Assembly: GCF_016862515.1 (NCBI RefSeq)
Contig: NZ_BONC01000028.1
Coordinates: 40,256-104,255, forward strand
Direction: 5' to 3'
Length of the DNA stretch: 64,000 nucleotides
From: Asanoa iriomotensis
GTDB lineage: Bacteria; Actinomycetota; Actinomycetes; Mycobacteriales; Micromonosporaceae
In this document: one piece after another, positions 53,077 to 61,272 of the stretch
How the letters are laid out: the number at the start of each line of letters is the position of its first letter
Position numbering within the stretch: the first letter of the stretch is position 1
Notes under the pieces: model-generated
Database searches by the model: none
What the model was told of the DNA's origin: nothing
What the model saw: the letters and a program-made list of their open reading frames with translations, nothing else
Translations under genes and position numbers: made by a program

Positions 53077-53769
53077 TCATGCTGGTGCCGTGTTCGCCGG
53101 GCCGGGTTGCGCTGGCGGTTGGGCATCGGTGAGCGCGGCGTAGACGACGATGTTGTCGCGGTAGTGGCGGCTCTTTTCGTCGAAGTCGCCGCCGCACGTG
53201 ATCAGGCGCAGGCCGGCATGGTTGACCGGTCCGTACACCTGTTGGGTGGGGAACTGGTCTTTGGCGTAGCGGGCCACCGTCGTGACGGAGAAGGTCGCGA
53301 CCGAGCTGTCGGCGCGGGTAACGGTGACGGTGTCGCCGCGTTTAAGGGTGTGCAGGTCGGCGAAGGCGCCGTCCCGACCCCGCCAGTTGACGTGTCCGGC
53401 GAGGACGGCCGGGCCGAGCGCACCTGGCGTTGGCGCCTTGGTGAACCAGCCGACCGTGGACGCGTCGCCAGGGACCTCCATGGTCCCGTTCGGCTGCAGG
53501 CCCAGCGGGCTCAGCGCGGTGTCGATGCGCAACCTCGGGACCACCAGCCGGGTCGGGGTCGAGGTCGACATCATCGGGCCGACGGTCAGCTCGGACGCCC
53601 CCGGGCTGGGCTCGCGAGGCGTGGACGATGACGGGGTTTCGGCGATCGTCCGCGGCGGCTGCGTTCCCATGGAGACGATGGCGACGACGACTGCGGCGGC
53701 GAAGAGGGCGGAGCCCGCCGCCAGCAGCGCGATGCGTTGCCGGCGGCGGCCCACCCGCATGCGGGTCAT
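53077..53769 (-). CDS. class E/F sortase
   Basis: 230 residues with an N-terminal membrane anchor (about 12-34) and a Ser/Pro-rich stalk. The sortase domain has catalytic His in VLAGHVNW, Cys in LRLITCGG and Arg in HYRDNIVVY. Actinobacterial class E/F sortases link LAxTG-like proteins to the wall or have unknown targets. It lies 6 bases after the CHRD gene, in the same operon under a SigK-type promoter, so that protein is a candidate substrate. Confidence 0.9.
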   Translation of the reverse strand: MTRMRVGRRRQRIALLAAGSALFAAAVVVAIVSMGTQPPRTIAETPSSSTPREPSPGASELTVGPMMSTSTPTRLVVPRLRIDTALSPLGLQPNGTMEVPGDASTVGWFTKAPTPGALGPAVLAGHVNWRGRDGAFADLHTLKRGDTVTVTRADSSVATFSVTTVARYAKDQFPTQQVYGPVNHAGLRLITCGGDFDEKSRHYRDNIVVYAALTDAQPPAQPGPANTAPA

Positions 53770-53775
53770 GGCGGG

Positions 53776-54573
53776 TTACCGGCCGTGGCGGCTCAGGCCG
53801 AGACGTCGGCGCACGACCAGGGCGGCCACGCCGGCGAGCGCGAGCCCGCCCGCGGTGTAGAGCGCGAGGCCGCCGGTGTCGTTGGTGCTGCCGTCGCCGG
53901 TGTCGACGCCACCGGTGGGCATCGAGCCCGCTGCGGCGCCGGTGACCATGCCGCAGGTTGCCGGGTCGGTGGCTTCCTCGGGGATGCCGTTGACACCCAA
54001 CGATTTGGCGAACGTCGACTCGCCGAGGGCGTCCATGTCGTACGTGCCGTTGTTGTTGACGTCGATGCCGTGCTGGACGACGTGGAGGTCCTTGAGGTGC
54101 TCGATGGTGCCGGGCGGAAGGTCCGCGGCGGGGATGACCCGCTCGTAGGTGAGGTTTCCGTCGGCGTCGGCCATCGGCATCCGGTCCACGGCCAGCCCAC
54201 TGGCCTTGGTCGTGTCGCCGGTGGTGGTCAGCGAGATGTGGATGTCGCCGTACTTGGGAAGTCCTTCCTCGACGCTGACGTACCCGTTGCCGTCCTTGTC
54301 GTCGGACTTGTCAGGGCACATGAAGTCCATGCCCGTGGTCGACCCGTGGATGTGCTGGGCGTGTGGTGCGTTCGGGGTCATCCCGCTGGCTTTGATCGTC
54401 ACCGCCAGGTCGCCGCTGTCGGTGGCGGTCAACATGGCCATACCTTTCGCGCCGGTTCCGTTGAGGTCCTGCATCGCCACGTGCACGCTCTCGTCAGCGT
54501 GCGCGGCGGCTGGGACCGCGAAAAGGGCCACCGCGGCGGCGGCGACCACAAAGGGCACTCGAGACACCTTCAC
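53776..54573 (-). CDS. secreted CHRD-domain protein with C-terminal membrane anchor
   Basis: GTG 54573 (AAGGAG upstream) gives 265 residues. After a signal peptide, HVAMQDLNGTGAKGMAMLT and PHAQHIHGSTTGMDFMCP are CHRD-like beta elements. DKDGNGYVSVEEG and DVNNNGTYDM look like EF-hand-type calcium loops. The C-terminus is a sorting-signal-like arrangement: STNDTGG, a hydrophobic helix (about 230-255) and RRRLGLSRHGR. The pentapeptide before the helix is not a standard LPxTG. Its neighbour is a sortase. Confidence 0.85.
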   Translation of the reverse strand: MKVSRVPFVVAAAAVALFAVPAAAHADESVHVAMQDLNGTGAKGMAMLTATDSGDLAVTIKASGMTPNAPHAQHIHGSTTGMDFMCPDKSDDKDGNGYVSVEEGLPKYGDIHISLTTTGDTTKASGLAVDRMPMADADGNLTYERVIPAADLPPGTIEHLKDLHVVQHGIDVNNNGTYDMDALGESTFAKSLGVNGIPEEATDPATCGMVTGAAAGSMPTGGVDTGDGSTNDTGGLALYTAGGLALAGVAALVVRRRLGLSRHGR

Positions 54574-54605
54574 TGGTATCGACTCCTTCCTGAGCCTCAC
54601 CAGTG

Positions 54606-54632
54606 ATTCGGTCCCGTGCACGGGATGGATGG
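54606..54632 (-). promoter_or_regulatory. SigK-type promoter of the CHRD-sortase operon
   Basis: Minus strand CCATCC (54632-54627), 15-base spacer, CCGAAT (54611-54606), 33 bases before the GTG at 54573. Confidence 0.8.
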
Positions 54633-54651
54633 GTCGAACGGCGAGATTTCT

Positions 54652-56133
54652 TCAGGTGATGCCGCGGTAGCTGGTCGCGACAGTCCGGAATAGCGGCTCG
54701 TCGAGGGGCCAGTCCGCGTCGTCGGTGAACCACGACAACGTGTATGCCTGGCTCGGTGCGGTGGTGACCACGAGCCGCCGGGCATGGCGGCGGAGCCCGC
54801 CCGCTGTGTCCCATGTGGACTCCCATTCGGCGCCACCGGCGCCGGCGAGCACTGGGCCGATGCTGATCTTCGTATAGCCGGGAAGCGTGCCGGTGGCGCG
54901 CAGAGCTGTCTCCGTCCGGCGCCAGAAGGTGGTGGGATCGAGGGTCGGGGTGACGGCGGGTTCGACGGCCAGGGTTCGGGTGCCGCTGGGGTCCTGGAAG
55001 CACACGGCCGTCGCCACCAGGTAGCGGGACCAGGCGGCCGGGACCGCGACGGTGAAGCCCGCGTCATCGGGATGCCAGACCCAACCGGCGGGCAACGCGT
55101 ACGGTCCGGGCCCGGCATTGGTTGGCGTCGCGTCGGTGCGCGCCGGCTCCAGGCAGGCGTGCACGGCGGGCGGGGTGGGCGGCACGTCCTGCGGCCCCCG
55201 CGACGGACGACCGACGGCCGCGGCAGTCCCCGCGCCGGCGAGCGCGCACGCGGCGGCTGCCGCCAACGCGGCTCGCCACCCACGCGGTGCCCAACGTCTG
55301 CGGCGTGGTGGGAGCGGCACGGTGGTGCTCGCGGTCAGCACGGCGCGTAGCAGCCGCCGTGTCTCGATGACGCTGGGGCGCCGCCGCGGGTCGCGGTTGA
55401 GCAGTCGCAGGATCACCGGCGCCATTGCGCCCGCCCGGGTTATCGGGTCCGGTGGTTCGACCGCGAGCGCGGCGAGGGTGGCGACCGCGGTGGGTCGGTG
55501 GTACGGGGCTACGCCTTCGACCAGGGCGTAGAGCGTGGCACCGAGCGACCACAGGTCGCACGCCACGGTCGACACGCCGTCGCGGGCGCACTCCGGGGCC
55601 ACGAAGTCCGGCGATCCGAGGACCTGTTGCGCGATGGTGACCCCACCTTCGGCGATCACCGCCAGCCCGAAGTCGGTCAGCACCACCCGACCGTCCGCGG
55701 CCAGCAGCACGTTGTGTGGCTTGACGTCGCGGTGGATCACACCCGCGCGGTGGGCCGCGTCGAGCGCCGCGAGGATCTCCAGACCCACCCGGGCCGCGTC
55801 GCGGGGTTCGAACCGGCCGCGTTCGGCGAGCACCACGTCCAGTGACCGCGCCGCAACGTACTCCATGATGATCCACGGCCTGTCGGTCTGGAGCACATCG
55901 AGAACGGCGACCACGTTCGGGTGTCGCAGCCGGGACGCGGCCTGTGCTTCACGCAGGCCGTCCCGCCACCTCTCGCCCGCTCCGGCGGCCAGCCACGGCG
56001 GGGAAAGGATCTCCTTGACCGCGACCGGACGGCCCAGGACGCGGTCGTGGCCCCGCCATACCCGGCCCATGCCGCCGGCACCGATGACCTCTTCGAGGAC
56101 GTACCGGTCGGCAAGGACAGTCCCGGCGCTCAC
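54652..56133 (-). CDS. transmembrane Ser/Thr protein kinase (PknB-like Hanks kinase)
   Basis: GTG 56133 gives 493 residues. Kinase domain about 10-265: glycine loop GAGGMGRVW, Lys40 (VAVKEIL), HRDVKPHN (134-141) and DFG (154-156). A basic stretch RRRRW precedes one membrane helix (288-307). The 180-residue extracellular part has PAGWVWHPDDAGFTVAVPAAWSRY and paired Cys, a sensor of unknown ligand, not PASTA. A SigK-type -10 lies only 7 bases ahead of the GTG, so the mRNA would be leaderless. This links envelope signalling to the SigK regulon. Confidence 0.92.
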   Translation of the reverse strand: MSAGTVLADRYVLEEVIGAGGMGRVWRGHDRVLGRPVAVKEILSPPWLAAGAGERWRDGLREAQAASRLRHPNVVAVLDVLQTDRPWIIMEYVAARSLDVVLAERGRFEPRDAARVGLEILAALDAAHRAGVIHRDVKPHNVLLAADGRVVLTDFGLAVIAEGGVTIAQQVLGSPDFVAPECARDGVSTVACDLWSLGATLYALVEGVAPYHRPTAVATLAALAVEPPDPITRAGAMAPVILRLLNRDPRRRPSVIETRRLLRAVLTASTTVPLPPRRRRWAPRGWRAALAAAAACALAGAGTAAAVGRPSRGPQDVPPTPPAVHACLEPARTDATPTNAGPGPYALPAGWVWHPDDAGFTVAVPAAWSRYLVATAVCFQDPSGTRTLAVEPAVTPTLDPTTFWRRTETALRATGTLPGYTKISIGPVLAGAGGAEWESTWDTAGGLRRHARRLVVTTAPSQAYTLSWFTDDADWPLDEPLFRTVATSYRGIT

Positions 56134-56140
56134 AGCAGTG

Positions 56141-56167
56141 ATTCGACACCGAGGACCGGGCGGATGG
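56141..56167 (-). promoter_or_regulatory. SigK-type promoter of the kinase gene (leaderless)
   Basis: Minus strand CCATCC (56167-56162), 15-base spacer, TCGAAT (56146-56141). Transcription would begin about at the GTG start codon, 56133. Confidence 0.7.
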
Positions 56168-56182
56168 GTCCGGCCCCGAGGT

Positions 56183-56974
56183 TCATCCGACGACGTGGAG
56201 GCGGGCCGCCCGCGCGACCAGGCCGAGACCGTCGAGGCCGGGCAGATGGTCGATCTTCCGATCGAGTTCGGCGACGATGCCCTCGCCCGCCGGGCCGCCG
56301 AGCAGATAGCCGAGCAGGAACCTGGTCTCGCGCTGCGGCATGACACCGGACCCGACCGGCGCCCAGAAGCGGCGCAGCGCGAACCGGGTCAGCCGCCGGG
56401 CCCGTCCGGAAGCGGCCAACCGGTCCCGGGCCTGGCTGGCGTAGAACGCCACATGCCGGGTCTCCTGCCGCATGATCCTGTCCAACAGCACGGACAGCAC
56501 GGGGTGGCCGGCGCGCTCGGCCAGGCGGGCGTAGCCGGCGTGCGTCGACCATTCGTTGATCGCGCCCCAGGTCATGTGGACCGCGACGAAGTCGACGCCG
56601 ACGAGGTTGGCGATCAGGGCCTGCTGGATCGGAGCGATCCGGTCACGCCGGCCCAGCCGGACCCGCACGGAACGGATGTGGTCGGCGCCGGTGGCGATCC
56701 CGTGCGCGGCGAGTACCTTGGCCAGGGCCTCTCCGTGCCAATACTCCTCATACGCCCACATCGTCAGGAAGGCCGTCACCGTGGGGTCGGTGTGCGACGG
56801 GGTGACCAGCAGGTCCCGTAGATAGCAGACGGTGTGGCTTTCCACGTCGCACATGTAGCGCAGGCAACGCAGCACCGCCGCGTCCAGCGGCTGGTCCCGG
56901 AACGCGTCGTAGTCGATGTCGTCGTCGGCGACCGGTGCGGCGGTCCGCGCGTACGCGTCGATGTCGAATGCCAT
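56183..56974 (-). CDS. ferritin-like di-iron family protein
   Basis: ATG 56974 gives 263 residues, all helical. Two ExxH-type motifs (YEEYWHGEAL and RQETRHVAFY) with preceding Glu/Asp residues (CDVESHTVCYL) are consistent with a four-helix di-iron site as in ferritin-like oxidases or desaturases. Substrate unknown. The start lies 7 bases from a SigK-type -10, again a leaderless arrangement, and the promoter region is shared back-to-back with sigK. It ends 16 bases before the kinase -35. Confidence 0.75.
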   Translation of the reverse strand: MAFDIDAYARTAAPVADDDIDYDAFRDQPLDAAVLRCLRYMCDVESHTVCYLRDLLVTPSHTDPTVTAFLTMWAYEEYWHGEALAKVLAAHGIATGADHIRSVRVRLGRRDRIAPIQQALIANLVGVDFVAVHMTWGAINEWSTHAGYARLAERAGHPVLSVLLDRIMRQETRHVAFYASQARDRLAASGRARRLTRFALRRFWAPVGSGVMPQRETRFLLGYLLGGPAGEGIVAELDRKIDHLPGLDGLGLVARAARLHVVG

Positions 56975-56981
56975 ACGGGTG

Positions 56982-57008
56982 ATTCGCCGCCGCCAGCCGT
57001 TCGGATGG
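56982..57008 (-). promoter_or_regulatory. SigK-type promoter of the ferritin-like gene (leaderless)
   Basis: Minus strand CCATCC (57008-57003), 15-base spacer, GCGAAT (56987-56982); the ATG is at 56974. Confidence 0.7.
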
Positions 57009-57024
57009 GTGCCGCATCGGCGAC

Positions 57025-57051
57025 CCATCCGCAGCCGGTGCGGCTCCGAAT
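57025..57051 (+). promoter_or_regulatory. SigK-type promoter of sigK (autoregulation)
   Basis: CCATCC (57025-57030), 15-base spacer, CCGAAT (57046-57051), 31 bases before ATG 57083. It lies back-to-back with the ferritin-like promoter, with 16 bases between the two -35 boxes. Confidence 0.8.
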
Positions 57052-57082
57052 CACCGAATGAGCACGATCATGAGGGAGCTGC

Positions 57083-57740
57083 ATGCAACGACATCGACGT
57101 GACCAGGCGTCGCGGGCCGAGCGGCTCTCGGTCGTCCCGCCCGACCCGGACGAGCCCGCTGGTGCCGACGTGCTGCTCACCGCCGTCGGCCGCGGTGACG
57201 AGGCCGCGTTCGCCCAGCTGTACAACCTCGTCGCCGCTCGCGTTCGCCCAGCTGTACAACCTCGTCGCCGCTCGCGTCTACGGGCTGGTCAAGCGGGTGT
57301 TGCGCGACCCGGCCCAGGCGGAGGAGGTGGCACAGGAGGCCCTGGTCGAAGTCTGGCGCACCGCCGCCCGCTTCCAGGCCGGGCAGGGCTCGGCCACCGC
57401 CTGGGTCTTCACCATCGCCCACCGGCGGGCAGTGGACCGGGTCCGGTCCGAGCAGGCCGCGACCCGCCGCGAGGAACAAACCACCGCCTGGGCCGCCCAG
57501 CCGCCGTACGACCAGGTCGCCGACGAGATACAGGACCGGTTCGAGCGGCAGCAGGTCCGCCGCTGCCTCGACGGCCTCACCGAACTCCAGCGCGAATCGA
57601 TCACCCTCGCCTACTACCAGGGCTGCACCTACCCCGAGGTCGCCCGCATGCTCGACGTCGGCCTCCCCACCATCAAGAGCCGGATGCGAGATGGTCTGAT
57701 CCGGCTGCGTGACTGCCTCGGCGTGGAGGTGCCCTCATGA
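57083..57740 (+). pseudogene. sigK: ECF sigma factor SigK, frameshifted by a 34-bp tandem duplication
   Basis: ATG 57083 with GGGAG upstream opens the N-terminus (LLTAVGRGDEAAFAQLYNLVAARV), the start of sigma region 2. The next bases repeat the previous 34 exactly, shifting the frame. After the repeat, the correct sequence continues in another frame: YGLVKRVLRDPAQAEEVAQE, ALVEVWRTAARF (region 2) and LTELQRESITLAYYQGCTYPEVARMLDVGLPTIKSRM (region 4) to the stop at 57740. With one copy removed the gene reads as a full SigK of about 207 residues. It overlaps rskA by ATGA. The defect may be real, reversible or an assembly error. Confidence 0.85.
57207..57274 (+). repeat. perfect 34-bp tandem duplication inside sigK
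   Basis: Bases 57207-57240 are repeated exactly at 57241-57274. The unit begins GCGTTCGCCCAGCTG and encodes AFAQLYNLVAA. As 34 is not a multiple of 3, gain or loss of one copy switches the frame. Confidence 0.97.
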
Positions 57741-58477
57741 CCGGCGGCGACGTTCACACACTGTCCGGCGCGTACGCCCTGGACGCCCTCTCCGACACCG
57801 AACGGGCGTCGTTCGCCGGGCACGTCGACGACTGCCCCACCTGCGCGCTGGAGGTCGCGGAGCTACGGGCAGCGGCGGCCCGGCTCGCCGACCAGGCCTG
57901 GGCAGTGCCACCACCCGCGCTACGGACGCGTGTACTGGCCGAGATCGCCAACACCCGCCAAGAACAGCCGCGACCCCGGGCGCGCGGCGGCTGGACCCGC
58001 AGCCACCGCCGCTACCGGCAGCTGCTCACCGCAGCCGCCGTCGTGGTCCTCGCCGCAGGCGCCGCCGCCGGCACCTACGCCGTCCAGGAACACCGGGTCG
58101 GGCAGCAACGCGCGGCGACACTCGACGCGCGTGCCCAGAACGAAAGCGTCACCGCGATCCTGTCCGCACCCGACGCGACCGTGCGCTCCGGTCCCATCGA
58201 CGCAGGTGGGCGGGTCACCGTGGTCGCGTCGGCCAGCCGGGACGGCGCGGTGGTGACACTGGCCGCGGACCACGCCCCGGCCGGTGACCACGTCTACCAA
58301 CTGTGGTTGACGGGTCCAGGTGCTGCGGTGCCCGCAGGGGTTCTGCCCGTCGGGGCTACGGTTGTCACCCGGGTTGTTTCGGGCACCGGCACGGCACACG
58401 GCATCGCGGTGACCATCGAGCCGGCGGCCGGGTCACGCACCCCCACGCTTCCGCTCGTGGCCAGCGTACGGATTTGA
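57737..58477 (+). CDS. rskA: anti-sigma factor RskA
   Basis: 246 residues. The N-terminal zinc-type anti-sigma motif H29-x3-C33-x2-C36 (HVDDCPTC) sits in the RskA/ZAS fold. One membrane helix (about 96-116) and an extracytoplasmic RskA C-terminal domain (VYQLWLTGPG, GTAHGIAVTIEPAAG) follow. It should hold SigK at the membrane until regulated proteolysis releases it. Start overlaps the sigK stop. rskA itself is intact, so its partner would be missing unless sigK reverts. Confidence 0.92.
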   Translation: MTGGDVHTLSGAYALDALSDTERASFAGHVDDCPTCALEVAELRAAAARLADQAWAVPPPALRTRVLAEIANTRQEQPRPRARGGWTRSHRRYRQLLTAAAVVVLAAGAAAGTYAVQEHRVGQQRAATLDARAQNESVTAILSAPDATVRSGPIDAGGRVTVVASASRDGAVVTLAADHAPAGDHVYQLWLTGPGAAVPAGVLPVGATVVTRVVSGTGTAHGIAVTIEPAAGSRTPTLPLVASVRI

Positions 58478-58568
58478 TCAACGGCATTGCGGGCGCGGAC
58501 GCCGCTGCGGTCCAGGGTGGCGTGTGAATCCATACGCCGGGAGTACACAGGCGCAAGGGGGGTCGACC

Positions 58569-58901
58569 ATGACCAGAAGCGATGGTCGCAGACCGGCCGA
58601 GCTGGCGCTGGCCGTGCGGAGCAGCCGTGCCGGCCCATGGATCACCGCGGCCGGGGACCTCGACGCGGACACCGCCGACGATCTGCGCACGGTCGTCACC
58701 GCGATGATCGGGCCCGGCCGTGAGGTGACCGTCGACCTTGCCGACGTCGCGTTCATCGACTCACACGGCGTCTTCGTTCTGGTACGAGCGCGCCAGACCG
58801 CGGCAGACCACGGCGGCACGCTGCGGGTCACGAACTGCCAGCCACCGGTGCGACGCGTCCTGGAGATCGCCGCCGTCCTGGATTTGTTGACCGATGACTG
58901 A
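58569..58901 (+). CDS. STAS-domain anti-sigma-factor antagonist
   Basis: ATG 58569 with AAGGGGGG upstream gives 110 residues. The STAS core ends strand 3 with VAFIDSHGVFVLVRA, whose Ser is the usual phosphorylation site. It would bind an anti-sigma kinase (such as the HATPase protein at 62309) when dephosphorylated by a PP2C phosphatase such as the convergent neighbour at 58928. An earlier in-frame ATG at 58524 lacks a ribosome site. Confidence 0.88.
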   Translation: MTRSDGRRPAELALAVRSSRAGPWITAAGDLDADTADDLRTVVTAMIGPGREVTVDLADVAFIDSHGVFVLVRARQTAADHGGTLRVTNCQPPVRRVLEIAAVLDLLTDD

Positions 58902-58927
58902 CATCGGCGGGGTCGCCGCGCAACGCG

Positions 58928-61138
58928 TCAAAGGGGGCATGCGGCTGAAGTATCGACGTCGTCGATCCGAACAGCGACCAACGCGATGTCGTCCTCGATC
59001 TGCCCGACGGCGAACTGATCGACGATCGCGTCGGCGAGGACATCGACCGGTGCGGTCGCGTGGTCGGTCAGCAGGGCGTGGACCTTGTTCGCGCGGTCGG
59101 TCCAGCTGGTGGTGCGGGATTCGAGGAGCCCGTCGGTGTGTAGCAACAGGGTCCAGCCGGGCGCCAAGGCCAATGTGTGGTTGCTGCGGGAGACCAGTCG
59201 GCCGGCACCCAGCAGGGGGTTTCGGTCGGTCAGTTCGCGGACCTGCCCATCGGTGTCAACGAGGATGGGTGGTGGGTGGCCGGCGTTCGACCAGCGCATG
59301 GTGACGTGCCCGTCGTCCGCGCGTTCGAGGTAGGCGATGATGGCGCTGGCGATGGTACGCGCGCCGAGGAGGAAGTTGGCGTGGTCGAGGCGGCGCAGGA
59401 TGGCCGACGGGGGCTCCTGACGGTCGACGAGGTAGCCGCGGAGCATGCTGCGCAGTTCGCTCATCGCCGCGGCGGCGCTCATGTCATGGCCGGTCACGTC
59501 ACCGATGACCAGCGCGAGCCGACCGTCGTCGAGCACCACCGCGTCGTACCAGTCCCCGCCGACCTGGTCCTCGGCGCTGGCAGGCAGATACCGCGCGGCC
59601 AGCTGATAGCCGGGCAGGGTGGGCATCGGGGTGATCAATGCCCGCTGAAGGGTGGCCGCGGCCGTGGCCCGCCCGGACAGGTGCGTCGCTCTAACCATGG
59701 CCTGGCCGACGTATCCGGCCAGCGCGGTGATCACCGCTCGCTCGTTGAGGTCCATCGGGTGAGGGGCGACCCACCCGAAGCTCAGCGAACCCATGGTTCC
59801 GCCCGGTCCGCTCAACGGCAGGACGGCCATCGCGGACCAGCCGGCCGCATCGAGATCGCGGCCGAGACGTCCGGCGTCGGGATCCACAACCGCACGATCG
59901 GAAATCAACAGCGGGCTCCCGGTCCGGATGACCTGAGCTGCCGGGATGTCGTCGTCGATGCCGAAGCTGGTCCACGTTCTGGCCAGAGCCGGCGGCAACG
60001 GCGCCGTCCCCACCAGGCGGCCACGCCGGCTGGCCGCATCCACCACGCTGAGGCCGACATGAGCGGGCGCAAGGCCATCGGCCACGACACGACCCACCGC
60101 CCGCACGACGTCGTCGATGGTCACTGTGTCGCTCAACTCCTGGCTTGCGGACAGTAGGAGCCGGCTACGCTCACGTTCGGCGCCGGCGCTGACCCGGGCG
60201 CGGAGCACCGCTGAGCAAGACGCGGCGAGCTCGGCCAGCACATCAAGGTCGCTCCCGGTCCATTGCCGGGGCCGGTCATCGATGGCGCACAGCGAACCCA
60301 GCACATGTCCGTGCACGTCGGTCAGCGGCATGCCCGCATAGGCGGCGACGCCGAGGTCATCGATCGCGGGATTGTCGCGGACCCGGTGATCGTTGCGGGA
60401 GTCGTCGATGATCAACGGCGCGGCGGACGCGATGACCATCTGGCAGAAGGAATGCGACAGCGGGGTGCGGCGCAGCTGGTCCCATGGGTGGGCAAGACCG
60501 GCCGCACCGGGGAAGACCTGGCCTTCGGCATTGACGAGCGACACGAGCGCGACCGGCACACCGACGGTGGTGCGGACCAGGCGGGCGAACCGGTCGAGCT
60601 CCGGGTCTTCCTTCGCGGTCAGCCCGGTCGCGGCCACCGCCTGGAGACGGGCGGGCTCGTCGACGCGCCGTGGCGTGGGCGGGGAAACGTCCGGCGACAT
60701 TTGCGGCAGCACAGCGGTGTCGCGGTAGAAGTGGTCGATGTTGCCGACCGCGCGTTCGAACGCGTCCAGCTCGATCGGCTTGGTGACGTAGGCGTTCGCG
60801 TGATGGCGGTAGCTGGCCAGCACGTCCGCGGACGCGGCTGAGGTCGTCAGAACGACCACCGGGATGGACCGCAGCCGTTCGTCATTTTTGATCTGTTCCA
60901 GTGTTTCCATTCCACCCATGCGCGGCATGTTCAGGTCGAGCAGGATCAGATCGGGCCGCCCTTCCTCGGCCTCTAAACCGCTTCGACGCAGGCGCTCGAG
61001 TGCATCGTGACCGTCGACCGCCCGGCCGACCTCCACCGCCGCCCCGGATGACTCCAACGCCTCGGTGATCATGAGGGCATCCGCGTCGTCATCGTCGACA
61101 ACGAGGATCCGGATGACCCGCCCGGCCACCGCGCTCAT
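58928..61138 (-). CDS. response regulator-GAF-GAF-PP2C (SpoIIE-type) phosphatase
   Basis: ATG 61138 with GGAGGGAA upstream gives 736 residues. REC domain: acidic DDDD at 15-18, phospho-acceptor Asp68 (LILLDLN) and Lys in YVTKPIE. Two GAF domains (about 170-305 and 325-480) follow, then a SpoIIE/PP2C domain with metal Asp residues in GGDWYDAV, GDVTGHDMSAA and IEDDIALVAVR. Signals through phosphorylation and GAF ligands would control dephosphorylation of STAS antagonists. It converges on a STAS gene. Confidence 0.92.
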   Translation of the reverse strand: MSAVAGRVIRILVVDDDDADALMITEALESSGAAVEVGRAVDGHDALERLRRSGLEAEEGRPDLILLDLNMPRMGGMETLEQIKNDERLRSIPVVVLTTSAASADVLASYRHHANAYVTKPIELDAFERAVGNIDHFYRDTAVLPQMSPDVSPPTPRRVDEPARLQAVAATGLTAKEDPELDRFARLVRTTVGVPVALVSLVNAEGQVFPGAAGLAHPWDQLRRTPLSHSFCQMVIASAAPLIIDDSRNDHRVRDNPAIDDLGVAAYAGMPLTDVHGHVLGSLCAIDDRPRQWTGSDLDVLAELAASCSAVLRARVSAGAERERSRLLLSASQELSDTVTIDDVVRAVGRVVADGLAPAHVGLSVVDAASRRGRLVGTAPLPPALARTWTSFGIDDDIPAAQVIRTGSPLLISDRAVVDPDAGRLGRDLDAAGWSAMAVLPLSGPGGTMGSLSFGWVAPHPMDLNERAVITALAGYVGQAMVRATHLSGRATAAATLQRALITPMPTLPGYQLAARYLPASAEDQVGGDWYDAVVLDDGRLALVIGDVTGHDMSAAAAMSELRSMLRGYLVDRQEPPSAILRRLDHANFLLGARTIASAIIAYLERADDGHVTMRWSNAGHPPPILVDTDGQVRELTDRNPLLGAGRLVSRSNHTLALAPGWTLLLHTDGLLESRTTSWTDRANKVHALLTDHATAPVDVLADAIVDQFAVGQIEDDIALVAVRIDDVDTSAACPL

Positions 61139-61272
61139 GCCATGTTCCCTCCGCCAGGGTGATTGCCTGGCAGCAATCGTAGGCGCCTTCGCCGCATTCC
61201 ATCCACCGCCCGATCCGATTTGCACAGGGCGGATCAGGGCCGGCCGCGGCAGTGTCCTCCGAGGCGGCGCCG

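Noticed and set aside
50628..53126. 832-codon minus-strand frame over the oxidoreductase and fasciclin genes
   Set aside because: Out-of-frame shadow of the two recognised genes; low-complexity Arg/Pro sequence.
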